A stretch of DNA of 64,000 nucleotides from Acuticoccus mangrovi. Its GTDB lineage: Bacteria > Pseudomonadota > Alphaproteobacteria > Rhizobiales > Amorphaceae. Within the stretch, counting starts at the first letter, position 1. Each line of letters opens with the position of its first letter. This document shows positions 40,644 through 50,435 of this stretch, piece after piece. Location of the stretch: assembly GCF_016411865.1 (NCBI RefSeq), contig NZ_JAEKJA010000010.1:124001-188000 (forward strand), written 5' to 3'. The notes below the pieces were generated by a model. The model was not told where the DNA came from and did no database searches. It worked only from the letters and a program-made list of their open reading frames with translations. The position numbers were made by a program, and so were the translations under genes.

Positions 40644-41004
40644 CTCGGCGGTGTCCGGTCGGCAGCGGATTTCTGGTTCGCTCCGGGGGGCGGCGTGCGC
40701 CGTCGCGTCTCACACAGTTGAAGGGTGCGAATGGGCCCGGACGCGAAGCGGGCTCTGAGCGTCAGGCCCGCCGGCTCGCACTCATCGGACCCGCCGTCAT
40801 CGGCTCGAACACCTATCGCGGATTTCCACTCCACCAGGGGAGGATCGTGGGTTACGCGCGATCCCGCCGGCGGCTGAGCATCGCTGACGTCGCCCGGGGG
40901 CACGGCGATGGCGGAGTGACGGCGCGGGTCGGCATGGGTGCCATCCCGTGCCCGATCTTTTCCGTGCGGCGTCGGCGTGCGACAGCCGGAGAGCCCAGAG
41001 GGGG
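40644..41004. other. Spacer between the fusion gene and the MFS gene
   Basis: About 360 bp. The MFS reading frame is open back to 40948 but without a credible start. I see no RNA gene, repeat or strong hairpin. Composition returns to high GC here, marking the right edge of the accessory stretch. Confidence 0.4.
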
Positions 41005-42264
41005 ATGGCGGTGGCGAAGAGCGACGTGGCGGCAGCCGGGCTGCGATTGCGCGACGAGGCGGTCGGCCGCTGGCCGATGCTCGGCGTCGTCTCGCTCGCG
41101 CTGGTGCTCGCCCTCACCACCTGGTTCAGCGCGGCCGCGACGGCGCCACAGCTCGCCGCCGACTGGGGGCTCTCGGCCGCCGATCTCGCCTGGCTCACCA
41201 ACGGCGTGCAGATCGGCTTCGTCGCCGGCGCCCTCGGAGCGAGCGCCCTCGGGCTGCCCGACATCGTCGCCGCGAACCGCCTCACCGCGGCGGGCTCGGC
41301 GGTCGTGGCGGCCGCCAACGCCGTCCTTCTCCTCGAGCCCTCGTTGGCGCTCGCCGTCGCCTCGCGCCTGGTGCTCGGGGCCGCGTTGGCGCTCGTCTAT
41401 CCGCCCGCGCTGAAGCTCGTCGCCACCTGGTTCGTCGCCCGCCGCGGCCTCGCCCTCGGGACGGTGACGGGGGCGGTGGCGTTCGGATCCGCGCTGCCGC
41501 ACCTCTTCAACGTCACCGCCGGCGGCTTCGATTGGCGCCTCGTGATGATCGCCTCCAGCCTTTCCTCGCTGCTTGCGGCAGGCATCTTCCTGCTGTTCGC
41601 CGCCGACGGGCCGTACCGCTTCGAGAGCGCGAGCTTCGATCCGCGCCAGATCGGCCGCGTCCTCGCCGACCGGCCGGTGATGTTGGCGATGGCCGGCTAT
41701 TTCGGCCACATGTGGGAGATCTACGCCATGTGGACGTGGCTCGTCCTCTTCGTCAACGAGGCGCTGGCGGCCGCCGATGTCGTCGACGCGCAGCTCGCCT
41801 CGCTGATCGCCTTCGGTGGCATCTCGGTCGGAACGGTGGGCTGCTTCCTCGGCGGCTGGTTGTCCGACCGGGTGGGGCGCACCGCCACCTCCGGCCTGTT
41901 TCTCCTCGTCTCCGGCGGGTGCGCGATCGCGGCGGGGTTCGTGTTCGGCGGCCCGCCGTGGCTTCTCGTGGCGTTCATGCTCGTATGGGGCGTCGCCGTC
42001 ACCGGCGACTCGGCGCAGTTCTCCACCGCCGTCACCGAGCTGTCGGCCGGCAGTCGTGTCGGCACGGCGCTGTCGCTGCAGATCGGCCTCGGCTTCGCGC
42101 TGACCACCGTGTCGATCGCGCTGATGCCCTATGTGGCGGCACTTCTCGGCGGCTGGCGCTGGGTCTTCGCGGTGCTCGCCGTCGGGCCGGCGATCGGCGT
42201 TCTCGCGACGGTGGTGCTGCGGCGGATGCCGGCGAGCCTCAAGATGGCCGCCGGCCGGCGATAG
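41005..42264 (+). CDS. Major facilitator superfamily transporter
   Basis: A twelve-helix inner-membrane transporter of 419 residues from MAVAKSDVAAAG. The first half has the MFS loop signature in degenerate form (GALGASALGLPDIVAANR) and ALALVYPPALKLVATWF. The second half repeats the fold with GGWLSDRVGRTATSG. The AATAPQLAADWGLSAADLAWLTN start resembles the NreB/nitrate-nitrite or cyanate-type porters, but the substrate is unknown. GTG at 41011 is an equally spaced alternative start. The last codons and stop lie in a tandem duplication. Confidence 0.85.
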   Translation: MAVAKSDVAAAGLRLRDEAVGRWPMLGVVSLALVLALTTWFSAAATAPQLAADWGLSAADLAWLTNGVQIGFVAGALGASALGLPDIVAANRLTAAGSAVVAAANAVLLLEPSLALAVASRLVLGAALALVYPPALKLVATWFVARRGLALGTVTGAVAFGSALPHLFNVTAGGFDWRLVMIASSLSSLLAAGIFLLFAADGPYRFESASFDPRQIGRVLADRPVMLAMAGYFGHMWEIYAMWTWLVLFVNEALAAADVVDAQLASLIAFGGISVGTVGCFLGGWLSDRVGRTATSGLFLLVSGGCAIAAGFVFGGPPWLLVAFMLVWGVAVTGDSAQFSTAVTELSAGSRVGTALSLQIGLGFALTTVSIALMPYVAALLGGWRWVFAVLAVGPAIGVLATVVLRRMPASLKMAAGRR

Positions 42265-42308
42265 GGCGGCCCGCAAGGTGGCCGCCGGCCGGCGATAGGG
42301 CGGCCCGC
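42245..42308 (+). repeat. Tandem duplication covering the 3' end of the MFS gene
   Basis: A 30-base block (TGGCCGCCGGCCGGCGATAG then GGCGGCCCGC) occurs at 42245-42274 and again at 42279-42308, period 34 bases. The first copy contains the MFS stop codon (TAG). The two copies are identical. Confidence 0.9.
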
Positions 42309-42391
42309 GCCCCCTCTGCGGTGAGGCGCTCCAATTCCATGGAATAGAGGAAGTTTCCCGGCTTCTTCCGAACCGACGGGCGGGGGCCGGG

Positions 42392-45300
42392 TCAGCGGGG
42401 ATTGCCGAGGCGGACCACGGTGGCGCGGCCGTCGACGGCGGTCCGCGCCACCTCGGCGAGGTGGTCGTGGTGGGTGAGGTAGATCACCTGGCGGCCGCGG
42501 GCGAGGGCGGCGAGCACGCGAAAGCCGGCCGCCGCGCGTTGATCGTCGGCGTTCACGAAGAGATCGTCGGCGATGAAGGGGAGGGGGCAGCCCTCCGCCG
42601 CGGCGAGGCGCACCGAGGCGACGAGCTGATCGCGGGTGCCGTCCGACAGGCCGGTGACGTCGACGAGCCTGTCGTCGGCCGTGCGGTGGGCGAGGAGGAA
42701 GCCGCCGTCGGCGCCCTCGTCCACGTCCAGCCGGTCGTAGGCGCCGCCGGTGAAGGTGGCGAAGTTCCGCGCCGCACGGTCGAGCACGGGGGAGCGGTGC
42801 TCGGCGGCGAAGGTGTCGCGGGCGGCGCCGAGGATGGTCGCCTGCAGTCGTCGGGCGATGGCCATGGCGGCGACCTCGGCCATCTCGCCCGCCAGCGCCT
42901 CGCGCTCGAAGGCGGCGTGGGCGGCGGTCGCCGGCGCGGCGTCCCGCTCGGCATGCTTCAGCGCCTCGCGGGCGGTCACCGAGGCGTCGTGGGCGGTTTG
43001 GACGGCCTCGCTCAGCTCGGCGATGTCGTCGTCGAGCGCCGCGCGGCGCACGGCGAGGGTGGCGGCGTCCGCCTCGGCGCGGGCGGCCCGCGCGTCGGCG
43101 AGCGAGACGCCGGCCTGCTGCAGCGCCGCCATCGCCTCGTCCAGGCTGCGCTCGGTGGCGTGGCGGCGGTCGGACGCCTCGGCGATCCGCTGGAGATCGG
43201 CGAGGGGCGCATCGGCGTCGAGCCCGGCTGCGGCGAGATCGGTGGCGATGGTGGCGCGGATCTCGCGCAGCGCGTCTGCCGCCTTGGTGGCGTCGAGGCG
43301 GGCACGGTCGAGCTCTTCGGCGGCCGACTCGCGCTCGTGCGCGACGGCCTCGGCACGCCGCAGCCGCTCCACCAGGTGGCTTGCGAGGATACGCGGCCCG
43401 CCCACTTCCTCTTCTGCGAGCCGGCGGGCGAGGGCGATGGCGTCGTCGGCGAAGCGTTGCAGAAAGTCGTCGATCTCGGCGATGGCGTGGGCGGCGCGGG
43501 AGGCGTCGGCGAGATGGCGCTCGATGCGCTCCATGCCGTCGAAGAGGTCGGCGAGGCGGCCGCGGTCGATGTCGGCGGGAACGCCACAGCGCGCCGCGAG
43601 CGCGGTGTGGGTCTCCTGCCATTCGGAGAGCGCCGAGCGTGCCTTGGCGAGGGCCGCCTCGCGGGCGGGGCGGTCGCGCTCGGCCTCGTCGTAGGCCTTG
43701 CGGACGGCGCGCGCTTCGGCCGCCCGATCGACGGCGCCCTTGTGGGCCTCCAGCGCTCGCTCCAGAGCGTTTTCGAGGGCGCGGGGCAACGCATCGGCGG
43801 GGATGCCCTCCCGCCCTCGGCTCGTCGCGGCTGGTGGCTGGGCGCTGTCGGCCGCTCCGGTCGGCTCGAAGAGGGGTGGGCTCCCCGAAGCGGATGCTGC
43901 CGATTGGGGGTCCGAAGGCGCCTCCTTATCGGCGAGGGCGGACGTCAATGCGGCGAGGAGGGCCCGGCTGCGCGCGAGAAGCGCGGCCTTGTCGGCCTCG
44001 GCGCGGCGGACGGCGTCGGCGGCGGCCTCGCGGGCGCGGCGCCGCTCGTGCCAGGCGCGATAGTCGAGCGGCGGGAGGGCGATGCCGACGCTCCGCAAGC
44101 GCTCCGCCCAAGCCGTGGCGAGGCGCTCGTGTTCGGCGGCGAGAGCATCGCGCCGCACTGTGCGGCGGGCGACGAGGTGTTCGGCGGCGGCGACGTCGTC
44201 GGCCGCACGACGGGCCTCGATCAGCGCTTCGACATGGAGGAAGCGCTCGTCGGCGATCCCGTCGGCGCTCGCGACCGCCGCCTCGAAGGGGCCGCCAGCT
44301 TCTGCGAGCGGCCGGCCGGCACGGATCTCCTGCCAGATCGCATCGCGCTCGGCGCGGGCGGCGGCCAGGACCTCCGGCGTCGGGATGTCGGCGGACGTCG
44401 CCCGCAAGGTGCGTTGGGCGGCGACAAGGCTCTCCTGCGCCTCCGCGAGGCGTTCTTCCGCAGTGTTCTTCTCGCGCAGCGCTTCGGCGATGGCGGCTTC
44501 GGCGGCGCCGCCCTCCTCGGCGGCGGGCGGCGCCGTGGTGGCGACGGGATCGCCCTCTGTCGCCGCTGCGGCGGCGGCAAGGGCGCGGCGGGCCTCGGTG
44601 AGGGCGGCGTCGGCGGCCTCGAAGAGGGGCCGTGGCGCCCCGGCCGCCTGCGCCGCGGCGATCGCCTCCCGCAGCGCCTCCGATGGGCCCGCGACGAGCG
44701 GCGGAGGCGAGGCCGGACGCTCGGCGAGGGCGTCGACGGCGCGATCGAGCGCGGCCTCGCGCTCGCCCCGCTCCCCGGCGTGGCGCAGCATCGCCTTACG
44801 CTCGATCGCCGGCGGCAGGAGGCGGTCGAGCGGCGTCGTGCGATCGGCGGCGAGGCCGAGGCTCGCGGCCTCCTGCCATGCGAGATCCTCCGCCGCACTC
44901 CGATTGGCGAGGAGCGTGCGGCGGGTGTCGTGCTTCTCGTCGAGCCGGGCGAGGGCGGGGACGAGCCGCTCGATGTCGGGTGCGAGAGCGAGCACATCCT
45001 CGTCGAGGACGAGGCCTTGCAGGCGTTCTTCGGCGGCTCTCACGCGCGCCTCCGCCTGACGGGCGCGCTCGGCGATCACCGGCTCCTCCCGCGCCACGCC
45101 CAGCCGCTCCACCGCGCCGTCGGCGAGGCGGGGCCCGGACGGGGCGGCGAGCCGCTCTTCGCGCTCCTCGATCGTCGCGAGCAGCGGGACGGCGGCGATC
45201 AGCTTGTCGAGCTCGGCGGCCGCGGCGCCGGCCTCCTGGAGTTTGCGCCGCTGCTCGTCGAGGGCGTCCTTCGCGTCCTTGGCGGCGCGCTGCAGCCGGG

Positions 45301-45913
45301 TGTGGGTGGCGGAGGAAAGCTCGGCCGTGTCGTAGCGCTCGCCGGCCTGCTGCCAGAGCTTTTCGAGCTTCAGATATTCGACGTTGTTGGCGCGGCGGCG
45401 GTCGCGGTCGAAGAGTTCGCCCGCCTCCTTGCGCACGGTGTTGAGGAGGGCGACGGCGTGGGAGAGGCCGCCCGCATCGTGCATCAGCACCTCACGTAGC
45501 TCGCCGCGGCTGCGGTAGAGCATGTCGGCATGGGCGCGCATCTCGTCGTGGGAGAAGGCCTGGGTTGCGAGAAAGGTGTCGCGCGACATGTCGCCGAGCG
45601 CCGCGGCGAGCCGGGCGGCCGCCTCCTGCGGCACGAGGCCGGCGCTGCCCGTGGTGCGCTCCAGGCGCAGCGTCTCGCCGCCGAGCTCGATCTCCGCCTC
45701 GATGGCGATCTGCCGGCGCTGGTAGCGGAACGTATAGGGCGAACCGCGCGCGATGCCGAAGAGGAAGTCTACGAGCGCGCTCTTCAGCGTCGTCTTGCCG
45801 GCTTCGTTGGAACCGACCACGAGGTGAAGGTCGACGTCGCCCCGCCGGGGAAAGGCGAAGGCCGCCTCCTCGAACTGGCCATAGCGGGAGAGGGTGAGGG
45901 AGGCGAAGCGCAT
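42392..45913 (-). CDS. YhaN-type AAA family ATPase (SbcC/Rad50-like)
   Basis: The protein has 1173 residues. Its N-terminal ATPase half begins MRFASLTLSRYGQFEEAAFAF, with Walker A GSNEAGKTTLKSAL (~34-47). A very long Ala/Glu/Arg-rich coiled coil spans ~170-1000. The C-terminal half has the signature GLSDGTRDQL and Walker B LPFIADDLFVNAD. This is the YhaN layout, an SMC-like ATPase that pairs with a YhaO-type nuclease in DNA-end handling. The adjacent gene is that nuclease, overlapping by three bases. A GTG at 45916 is an alternative start. Confidence 0.9.
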   Translation of the reverse strand: MRFASLTLSRYGQFEEAAFAFPRRGDVDLHLVVGSNEAGKTTLKSALVDFLFGIARGSPYTFRYQRRQIAIEAEIELGGETLRLERTTGSAGLVPQEAAARLAAALGDMSRDTFLATQAFSHDEMRAHADMLYRSRGELREVLMHDAGGLSHAVALLNTVRKEAGELFDRDRRRANNVEYLKLEKLWQQAGERYDTAELSSATHTRLQRAAKDAKDALDEQRRKLQEAGAAAAELDKLIAAVPLLATIEEREERLAAPSGPRLADGAVERLGVAREEPVIAERARQAEARVRAAEERLQGLVLDEDVLALAPDIERLVPALARLDEKHDTRRTLLANRSAAEDLAWQEAASLGLAADRTTPLDRLLPPAIERKAMLRHAGERGEREAALDRAVDALAERPASPPPLVAGPSEALREAIAAAQAAGAPRPLFEAADAALTEARRALAAAAAATEGDPVATTAPPAAEEGGAAEAAIAEALREKNTAEERLAEAQESLVAAQRTLRATSADIPTPEVLAAARAERDAIWQEIRAGRPLAEAGGPFEAAVASADGIADERFLHVEALIEARRAADDVAAAEHLVARRTVRRDALAAEHERLATAWAERLRSVGIALPPLDYRAWHERRRAREAAADAVRRAEADKAALLARSRALLAALTSALADKEAPSDPQSAASASGSPPLFEPTGAADSAQPPAATSRGREGIPADALPRALENALERALEAHKGAVDRAAEARAVRKAYDEAERDRPAREAALAKARSALSEWQETHTALAARCGVPADIDRGRLADLFDGMERIERHLADASRAAHAIAEIDDFLQRFADDAIALARRLAEEEVGGPRILASHLVERLRRAEAVAHERESAAEELDRARLDATKAADALREIRATIATDLAAAGLDADAPLADLQRIAEASDRRHATERSLDEAMAALQQAGVSLADARAARAEADAATLAVRRAALDDDIAELSEAVQTAHDASVTAREALKHAERDAAPATAAHAAFEREALAGEMAEVAAMAIARRLQATILGAARDTFAAEHRSPVLDRAARNFATFTGGAYDRLDVDEGADGGFLLAHRTADDRLVDVTGLSDGTRDQLVASVRLAAAEGCPLPFIADDLFVNADDQRAAAGFRVLAALARGRQVIYLTHHDHLAEVARTAVDGRATVVRLGNPR

Positions 45914-47187
45914 CACTCCTCCTCGCCGCCGGCAAGGGCGGTGACGGCCTCGGCGGCGTCGGCGAGAAGCGGCTCGATGCTGCCGGTCTCGTCAAAGGGG
46001 AGGAGGAGGGGCATGCGCGCCAGCACCTTCGCCTTGACGGGACCGGGCAGCAGCGACAGCACCTCGCGCACCTCGGCGGCGGCCTTCTGGGCGACCTCCT
46101 CGCTCGCGGCGGCGCGGGCGATGACCGCCTCGAAATTGTGCGGCAGGTGCGGGGCGGGGCGATCGACGGGAGGGCGCGTCTGAAGGTTCACCTCCTCGAT
46201 GAGGAGGCGGTCGTCGATGCCGGCGGCGATCTGGCGGGCGGTGTCGGTGAGGGCGCGCAGCGAGTTGGCGAGGCTGAAGTGGCGCGCCGTCTCGCCGGTC
46301 ACGCGCACGCGGATCACGGCGCAGCGCAGCGCCGGCGCAAGGCCCTCGGCGACGCGGCCGACGGCGCGGCGGATTGCCGGCTCGGGCGCCTCGCCGCGCG
46401 AGAGATCCGCCTCGGCCACGAACCAGGCGGCATGCGGCAGATCGATGGGCCGGAGGTGAGGCCCGTTCTCGTCGATGTGGCCGAGATAGGCGCCCTTCGG
46501 CCCGCTCTCGCCGATGTGGCGGCCTTGCAGCACGCCGCAGAAGGCGACCACACCGCCGTCGGCCGCCCGCCGCTCCTGCAGGATGCGGCGCTCATGGACG
46601 TGGCCGAGGGCCCAGTAGTCGTACTGGCGGGCGGCGAGGTCGGCGAGGGTGCAGGGCGCATAGCGGCCGTGGCCGAAGGAGCCGTCGAGGGCGGTGTGGA
46701 GGAGGCCGACATTGATCCGCCCCGGCCAGGCGCGCGGATAGCGGGCGGCGAGGTTTTCGGTGGTCGCCGCCTCGCGGTAGCTCTGGCCGTGGATCACGGC
46801 CGGGCCGCACTCCACCGAACTCGGGGCGTCGCTGCTGAAGAGGTGGAGCGCGTCGAGATGGCGGATGCGATCTGTGACGCGGCTTTCCGCATCGTGGTTG
46901 CCGAGGATCGCGAAGGTGCGGACGCCGGCCTTGGCGAGGCGGCTGGTCTCGGCCTGCATGAAGAGGCCGGCGGAGAGATCGCGCCAGTCCCCGTCCCACA
47001 GATCGCCGGCGATCAGCATCGCGTCGACGCGCTCTTCGATGGCGAGATCGACGAGATCGCGAAAGGCGGCGCGGCCGGCGCCGGCGACGATCTTCGCCTT
47101 GTCGCCGTCCTCGCCCTGATGCGCCGAAAGGCCGGTGAGGGGGCTGTCGAGGTGCAGATCGCCGGTGTGGATGAAGGTGAAGGCCAT
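45913..47187 (-). CDS. YhaO-type DNA repair exonuclease (metallophosphoesterase)
   Basis: A 424-residue SbcD/Mre11-like nuclease. The metal-binding motifs of the calcineurin-type phosphoesterase are all present: GDLHLDSP, AGDLWDGD, LGNHDAES, LLHTALDGSFGH and ALGHVHERR. The C-terminal ~130 residues form the cap/partner-binding region ending in an acidic GGEEE. It precedes and overlaps the YhaN gene (TGATG), as in other bacteria where the two act as one DNA-processing complex. It differs from canonical SbcD in its short C-terminus. Confidence 0.92.
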   Translation of the reverse strand: MAFTFIHTGDLHLDSPLTGLSAHQGEDGDKAKIVAGAGRAAFRDLVDLAIEERVDAMLIAGDLWDGDWRDLSAGLFMQAETSRLAKAGVRTFAILGNHDAESRVTDRIRHLDALHLFSSDAPSSVECGPAVIHGQSYREAATTENLAARYPRAWPGRINVGLLHTALDGSFGHGRYAPCTLADLAARQYDYWALGHVHERRILQERRAADGGVVAFCGVLQGRHIGESGPKGAYLGHIDENGPHLRPIDLPHAAWFVAEADLSRGEAPEPAIRRAVGRVAEGLAPALRCAVIRVRVTGETARHFSLANSLRALTDTARQIAAGIDDRLLIEEVNLQTRPPVDRPAPHLPHNFEAVIARAAASEEVAQKAAAEVREVLSLLPGPVKAKVLARMPLLLPFDETGSIEPLLADAAEAVTALAGGEEE

Positions 47188-47324
47188 CGTTCGTCCCTTG
47201 GGCGGCGAGCCTCGCCCATGGCGTGCGAGGAGGAAAGGGGCGCGGCGGAGCGCTCAACAGCTCGGGCATCCCCGTCTGCGATAGGGCGTGCTAACACGCA
47301 TGGCGCCGCAAGCGGGAGGGGATC

Positions 47325-48311
47325 ATGCCGAGAGGCCGGTGGATGATGGGGCTCGCCGTGGTCGCGATGGTCCTCACGACCGCGACGGCGCGCGCCCAGA
47401 CGCCGCTCGAGGGCACCTTCGTGGCAGGGGCGGAATGTCCCGCGCTCCAGTCGATCCGCCGCGGCACCAACCCGGGTGGCGTTGCGACCGAGCCCGGGTG
47501 GGCCTACCCGCTCGTGGGCGTCAACGGCGAGCGGGCGACCCATTATCAGATCGTGGTGGCGGAGGCCCCGGCGCCGCAGCGGCGCTGGGTTGCGATCGAC
47601 TGCGGCACGCGCGCGGACGCCGCGGCCCGCTCGGCGCCGGCCGCACGGGCCGCGACCTCCACGCGCAACGTGTTGGCGCTGAGCTGGCAGCCGGCCTTCT
47701 GCGAGGTCCGGCCCGGCGTGCCGGAGTGCCGCCGCCTCAACGGCCCGGGCGGCGCGCGACTACCCGCAGCCCAGGCCTTCTCGCTCCACGGCCTCTGGCC
47801 GCAGCCGCACTCGCGCGAGTTCTGCGGCGTCGACGGCCGCGTGCGCGAGAGCGACGAGCGCGGCCGCTGGAGCGCGCTGCCGGCGCCGCGGGTCGACCGG
47901 GAGACCGCCGCGGCGCTCGACGTCGCGATGCCCGGCACGCGCTCCGCCCTCGACCGGCACGAGTGGATCCGCCACGGCACCTGCTACGGCGCATCCGCCG
48001 ATGCCTATTTCGACGACAGCCTGTTTCTGCTCGAGGCGGTGAACGCGTCGGCCGTGCGCGCGCTCTTCGCTCGCTCGATCGGCCGCCGCCTCTCCGCGCA
48101 GGACGTGCGCGACGCCTTCGACGAGGCTTTCGGAGAGGGCGCCGGGCGGGCCGTGGAGCTCGGCTGCGAGGGGGGCAACATCACCGAGCTGAAACTTCAT
48201 TTGAACGGCCGCATCGTGGTGGGCGAGAGCCGGCTCGGTGCGCTCCTGCGAGCCGCGGGTTCGGCGCCGCGCGGTTGCCGTGGGGGACGTGTGGACGCGG
48301 CGGGACGCTGA
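47325..48311 (+). CDS. Secreted ribonuclease T2 family protein
   Basis: The 328-residue product has a signal peptide (MMGLAVVAMVLTTATARAQ) and the two catalytic sequences of RNase T2: CAS I as FSLHGLWPQP and CAS II as HEWIRHGTCYG, each with the catalytic His. It is a non-specific endoribonuclease of the periplasm or outside, like E. coli RNase I. Several Cys pairs are in place. An insertion of ~100 residues before CAS I is longer than in RNase I. GGGAGGGGATC precedes the ATG. It is divergent from the yhaO gene. Confidence 0.92.
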   Translation: MPRGRWMMGLAVVAMVLTTATARAQTPLEGTFVAGAECPALQSIRRGTNPGGVATEPGWAYPLVGVNGERATHYQIVVAEAPAPQRRWVAIDCGTRADAAARSAPAARAATSTRNVLALSWQPAFCEVRPGVPECRRLNGPGGARLPAAQAFSLHGLWPQPHSREFCGVDGRVRESDERGRWSALPAPRVDRETAAALDVAMPGTRSALDRHEWIRHGTCYGASADAYFDDSLFLLEAVNASAVRALFARSIGRRLSAQDVRDAFDEAFGEGAGRAVELGCEGGNITELKLHLNGRIVVGESRLGALLRAAGSAPRGCRGGRVDAAGR

Positions 48312-48517
48312 CCCCGAGCTGACGCGCCGGAGGGGAAAAATCACCCTTCCTTTGTAATTGGCGTGGAACTTGTTAGTCTTCAAAAGAAAGGTGGCGAAGC
48401 AATTTGCATCGTGTGGATGTGTGCGCCGCCGGTGGCCGCGGCATCGGTCCAAGGAGGGGTGAGCCCGTAAGAGGGGCAGACGTGGGGCGCGTTTCGGTGG
48501 CCTGGAAGGGGCGGCAG

Positions 48518-49675
48518 ATGAACGTCGTGAGCGACACGAAGGAGCGGGAGGCGCGCGGCTTGGCGACGCATGCGACGGCTTCATCCCACGGCCCACGGCG
48601 CCGCCGCTATCCGATCGCGGGTTACGACGGCCCGGTCGGGCCCCGCCGCTACGCCGCGCTCGATCTCGGCACCAACAACTGCCGTCTGCTCATCGCCGAG
48701 GCGCGTGGCTCCGGCTTCCGCGTGGTCGACGGCTACTCGCGCATCGTCCGCCTCGGCGAGCGCCTGGCGCGCGACGGCGTCTTGTCGGACGCCGCCATGG
48801 ATCGCGCCATCGACGCGCTCAAGGTGTGCGCGCGCAAGCTCGACATGGCCGGCGTCGCGCGCGCCCGCCTGATCGCCACCGAAGCCTGCCGGGCTGCCCG
48901 GAACGGCGCCTCCTTCACCCGGCGCGTTCAAGAGGAGACCGGCCTCGATCTGGAGGTGGTCGACCGCGAGACCGAGGCGCGCCTCGCCGTCGCCGGCTGC
49001 GCCCCCCTCGTCGACGACGCGGCCGAGGGCGTCCTTCTCTTCGACATCGGCGGCGGCTCGTCGGAGATCGTCTGGCTCGACCTCACGAGCCGGTATCGCC
49101 TCGAGGGCACGGCGCTGGTGCGCTGCATCCGCGCCTGGACGTCGCTCCCTGTCGGGGTGGTGACGCTCGCCGAGCGCCACGGCGGCACCGACGTCGACGA
49201 GAACGTGTTCGCCGCCATGGTGGCCGACGTCCTGTCGCTGCTCGAGAAGATCGACCGTCGCGGCACGCTGAGCGAGGCGGTGGCGCGCGGACGTGTCCAC
49301 CTTTTGGGCACGTCCGGTACGGTGACGACGCTCGCGGGCGTCTCGCTCGGCCTGAAGCGCTACGATCGGCGCCAGGTGGACGGCACCTGGCTGGAGCAGC
49401 AGCAGGTCGACATGCTGATCGCCCAGCTTCTCGGCATGGGGTTCGAGGAGCGTGTGGCGAACCCCTGCATCGGGGCGGAGCGGGCCGATCTGGTGCTCGC
49501 CGGCTGCGCGATCCTGGAGGCGATCCGCCAGCGCTGGCCGTGCGAACGCCTGCGTGTCGCCGATCGCGGGTTGCGCGAGGGCATGCTGATGGAGCTTATC
49601 GAGGGCGACAGGCTCGCCCGATCGCGGCGGCGCCACCAACGGGCCGCCGAACATGGCGCGCCCACGCACGCCTGA
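48518..49675 (+). CDS. Ppx/GppA family phosphatase (exopolyphosphatase / pppGpp phosphohydrolase)
   Basis: Actin-fold phosphatase of 385 residues acting on polyphosphate or pppGpp. Phosphate-1 loop [17 protein letters not shown], then [14 protein letters not shown] (phosphate-2), and [12 protein letters not shown] (adenosine/phosphate region) are intact. The first ~40 residues are a basic disordered extension. The start at 48518 has GGAAGGGG upstream; the frame opens earlier at 48404 without support. It lacks the C-terminal HD domain of enteric Ppx. The rrmJ gene begins eight bases later, the usual rhizobial pairing. Confidence 0.9.
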   Translation: MNVVSDTKEREARGLATHATASSHGPRRRRYPIAGYDGPVGPRRYAALDLGTNNCRLLIAEARGSGFRVVDGYSRIVRLGERLARDGVLSDAAMDRAIDALKVCARKLDMAGVARARLIATEACRAARNGASFTRRVQEETGLDLEVVDRETEARLAVAGCAPLVDDAAEGVLLFDIGGGSSEIVWLDLTSRYRLEGTALVRCIRAWTSLPVGVVTLAERHGGTDVDENVFAAMVADVLSLLEKIDRRGTLSEAVARGRVHLLGTSGTVTTLAGVSLGLKRYDRRQVDGTWLEQQQVDMLIAQLLGMGFEERVANPCIGAERADLVLAGCAILEAIRQRWPCERLRVADRGLREGMLMELIEGDRLARSRRRHQRAAEHGAPTHA

Positions 49676-49682
49676 GGCGAGG

Positions 49683-50435
49683 ATGACGAACACCAAGGGA
49701 CGGGGGCCGGGCGGCGGCACCCGTGGCGGCGGCGGCAGGAAGCCGCGTGGCGACTCGGGCCGGGGCGGCACCCGCGGCCTCACTCAGCGGGTGAAGACGG
49801 CGAAGGGGCGCAAGCTCTCCTCCACGCGCTGGATCGAGCGCCAGCTCAACGATCCCTACGTGCACAAGGCGCGCGCCGCGGGCTACCGCTCCCGTGCCGC
49901 CTACAAACTGATCGAGATCGACGAGCGCTATCCGATCCTGAAGCGCGGCCAGACGGTGGTGGACCTCGGCGCGGCGCCGGGCGGCTGGAGCCAGGTGGCG
50001 GCGCAGCGGATCGGCGCCACCGACGGCGCGCCGGTGGTGGCGATCGACATCCTGCCGATGGACCCCTTGCCCGGGGTGCGCATCCTCCATCAGGACTTCT
50101 TCGAGGAGAGCGCCCCCGAGGCGCTGATCGAGGCGCTCGGCGGCCGGCGCCCGGACGTCGTCCTCAGCGATCTCGCGCCGGAGACCACCGGCCATCGGGC
50201 GACGGACCATCTGCGCATCGTCAATCTGGTGGAGATGGCGGCGGAGTTCGCGCGGGCGACCCTGGCGCCGGGCGGCACCTTCCTCGCCAAGGTCTATCAG
50301 GGGGGGACGGAAGGGGAGATCCTGACCGCGCTGCGCCGGGACTTCGCGCAGGTGCGGCACGTGAAGCCGCCGGCCTCCCGCCCCGAATCACCCGAGACCT
50401 ACGTGCTCGCGACGGGCTTCCGCGGCACCGGCTGA
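49683..50435 (+). CDS. rlmE: 23S rRNA (uridine-2'-O)-methyltransferase RlmE/FtsJ
   Basis: Methylates the 2'-OH of U2552 (E. coli numbering) in the A-loop of the large subunit; also called RrmJ. It has 250 residues. A Gly/Arg-rich disordered N-terminus (~1-30) precedes the catalytic core: [17 protein letters not shown] (with the K of the K-D-K-E set), [33 protein letters not shown] (Asp) and [12 protein letters not shown] (Lys). The tail [19 protein letters not shown] is conserved (Glu). It follows the Ppx/GppA gene and overlaps the 3' end of the convergent MFS gene by 37 bp. Confidence 0.95.
   Translation: MTNTKGRGPGGGTRGGGGRKPRGDSGRGGTRGLTQRVKTAKGRKLSSTRWIERQLNDPYVHKARAAGYRSRAAYKLIEIDERYPILKRGQTVVDLGAAPGGWSQVAAQRIGATDGAPVVAIDILPMDPLPGVRILHQDFFEESAPEALIEALGGRRPDVVLSDLAPETTGHRATDHLRIVNLVEMAAEFARATLAPGGTFLAKVYQGGTEGEILTALRRDFAQVRHVKPPASRPESPETYVLATGFRGTG

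Noticed and set aside
42461-45499. 1012-codon plus-strand frame opposite the YhaN-type gene
   Set aside because: Gly/Val/Arg-rich shadow of a coiled-coil gene; no ribosome site or domain.
48320-48350. Terminator after the RNase T2 gene (GGAGGGG ... CCCTTCC)
   Set aside because: The arms do not pair well without mismatches and there is no T run; left out as too weak.
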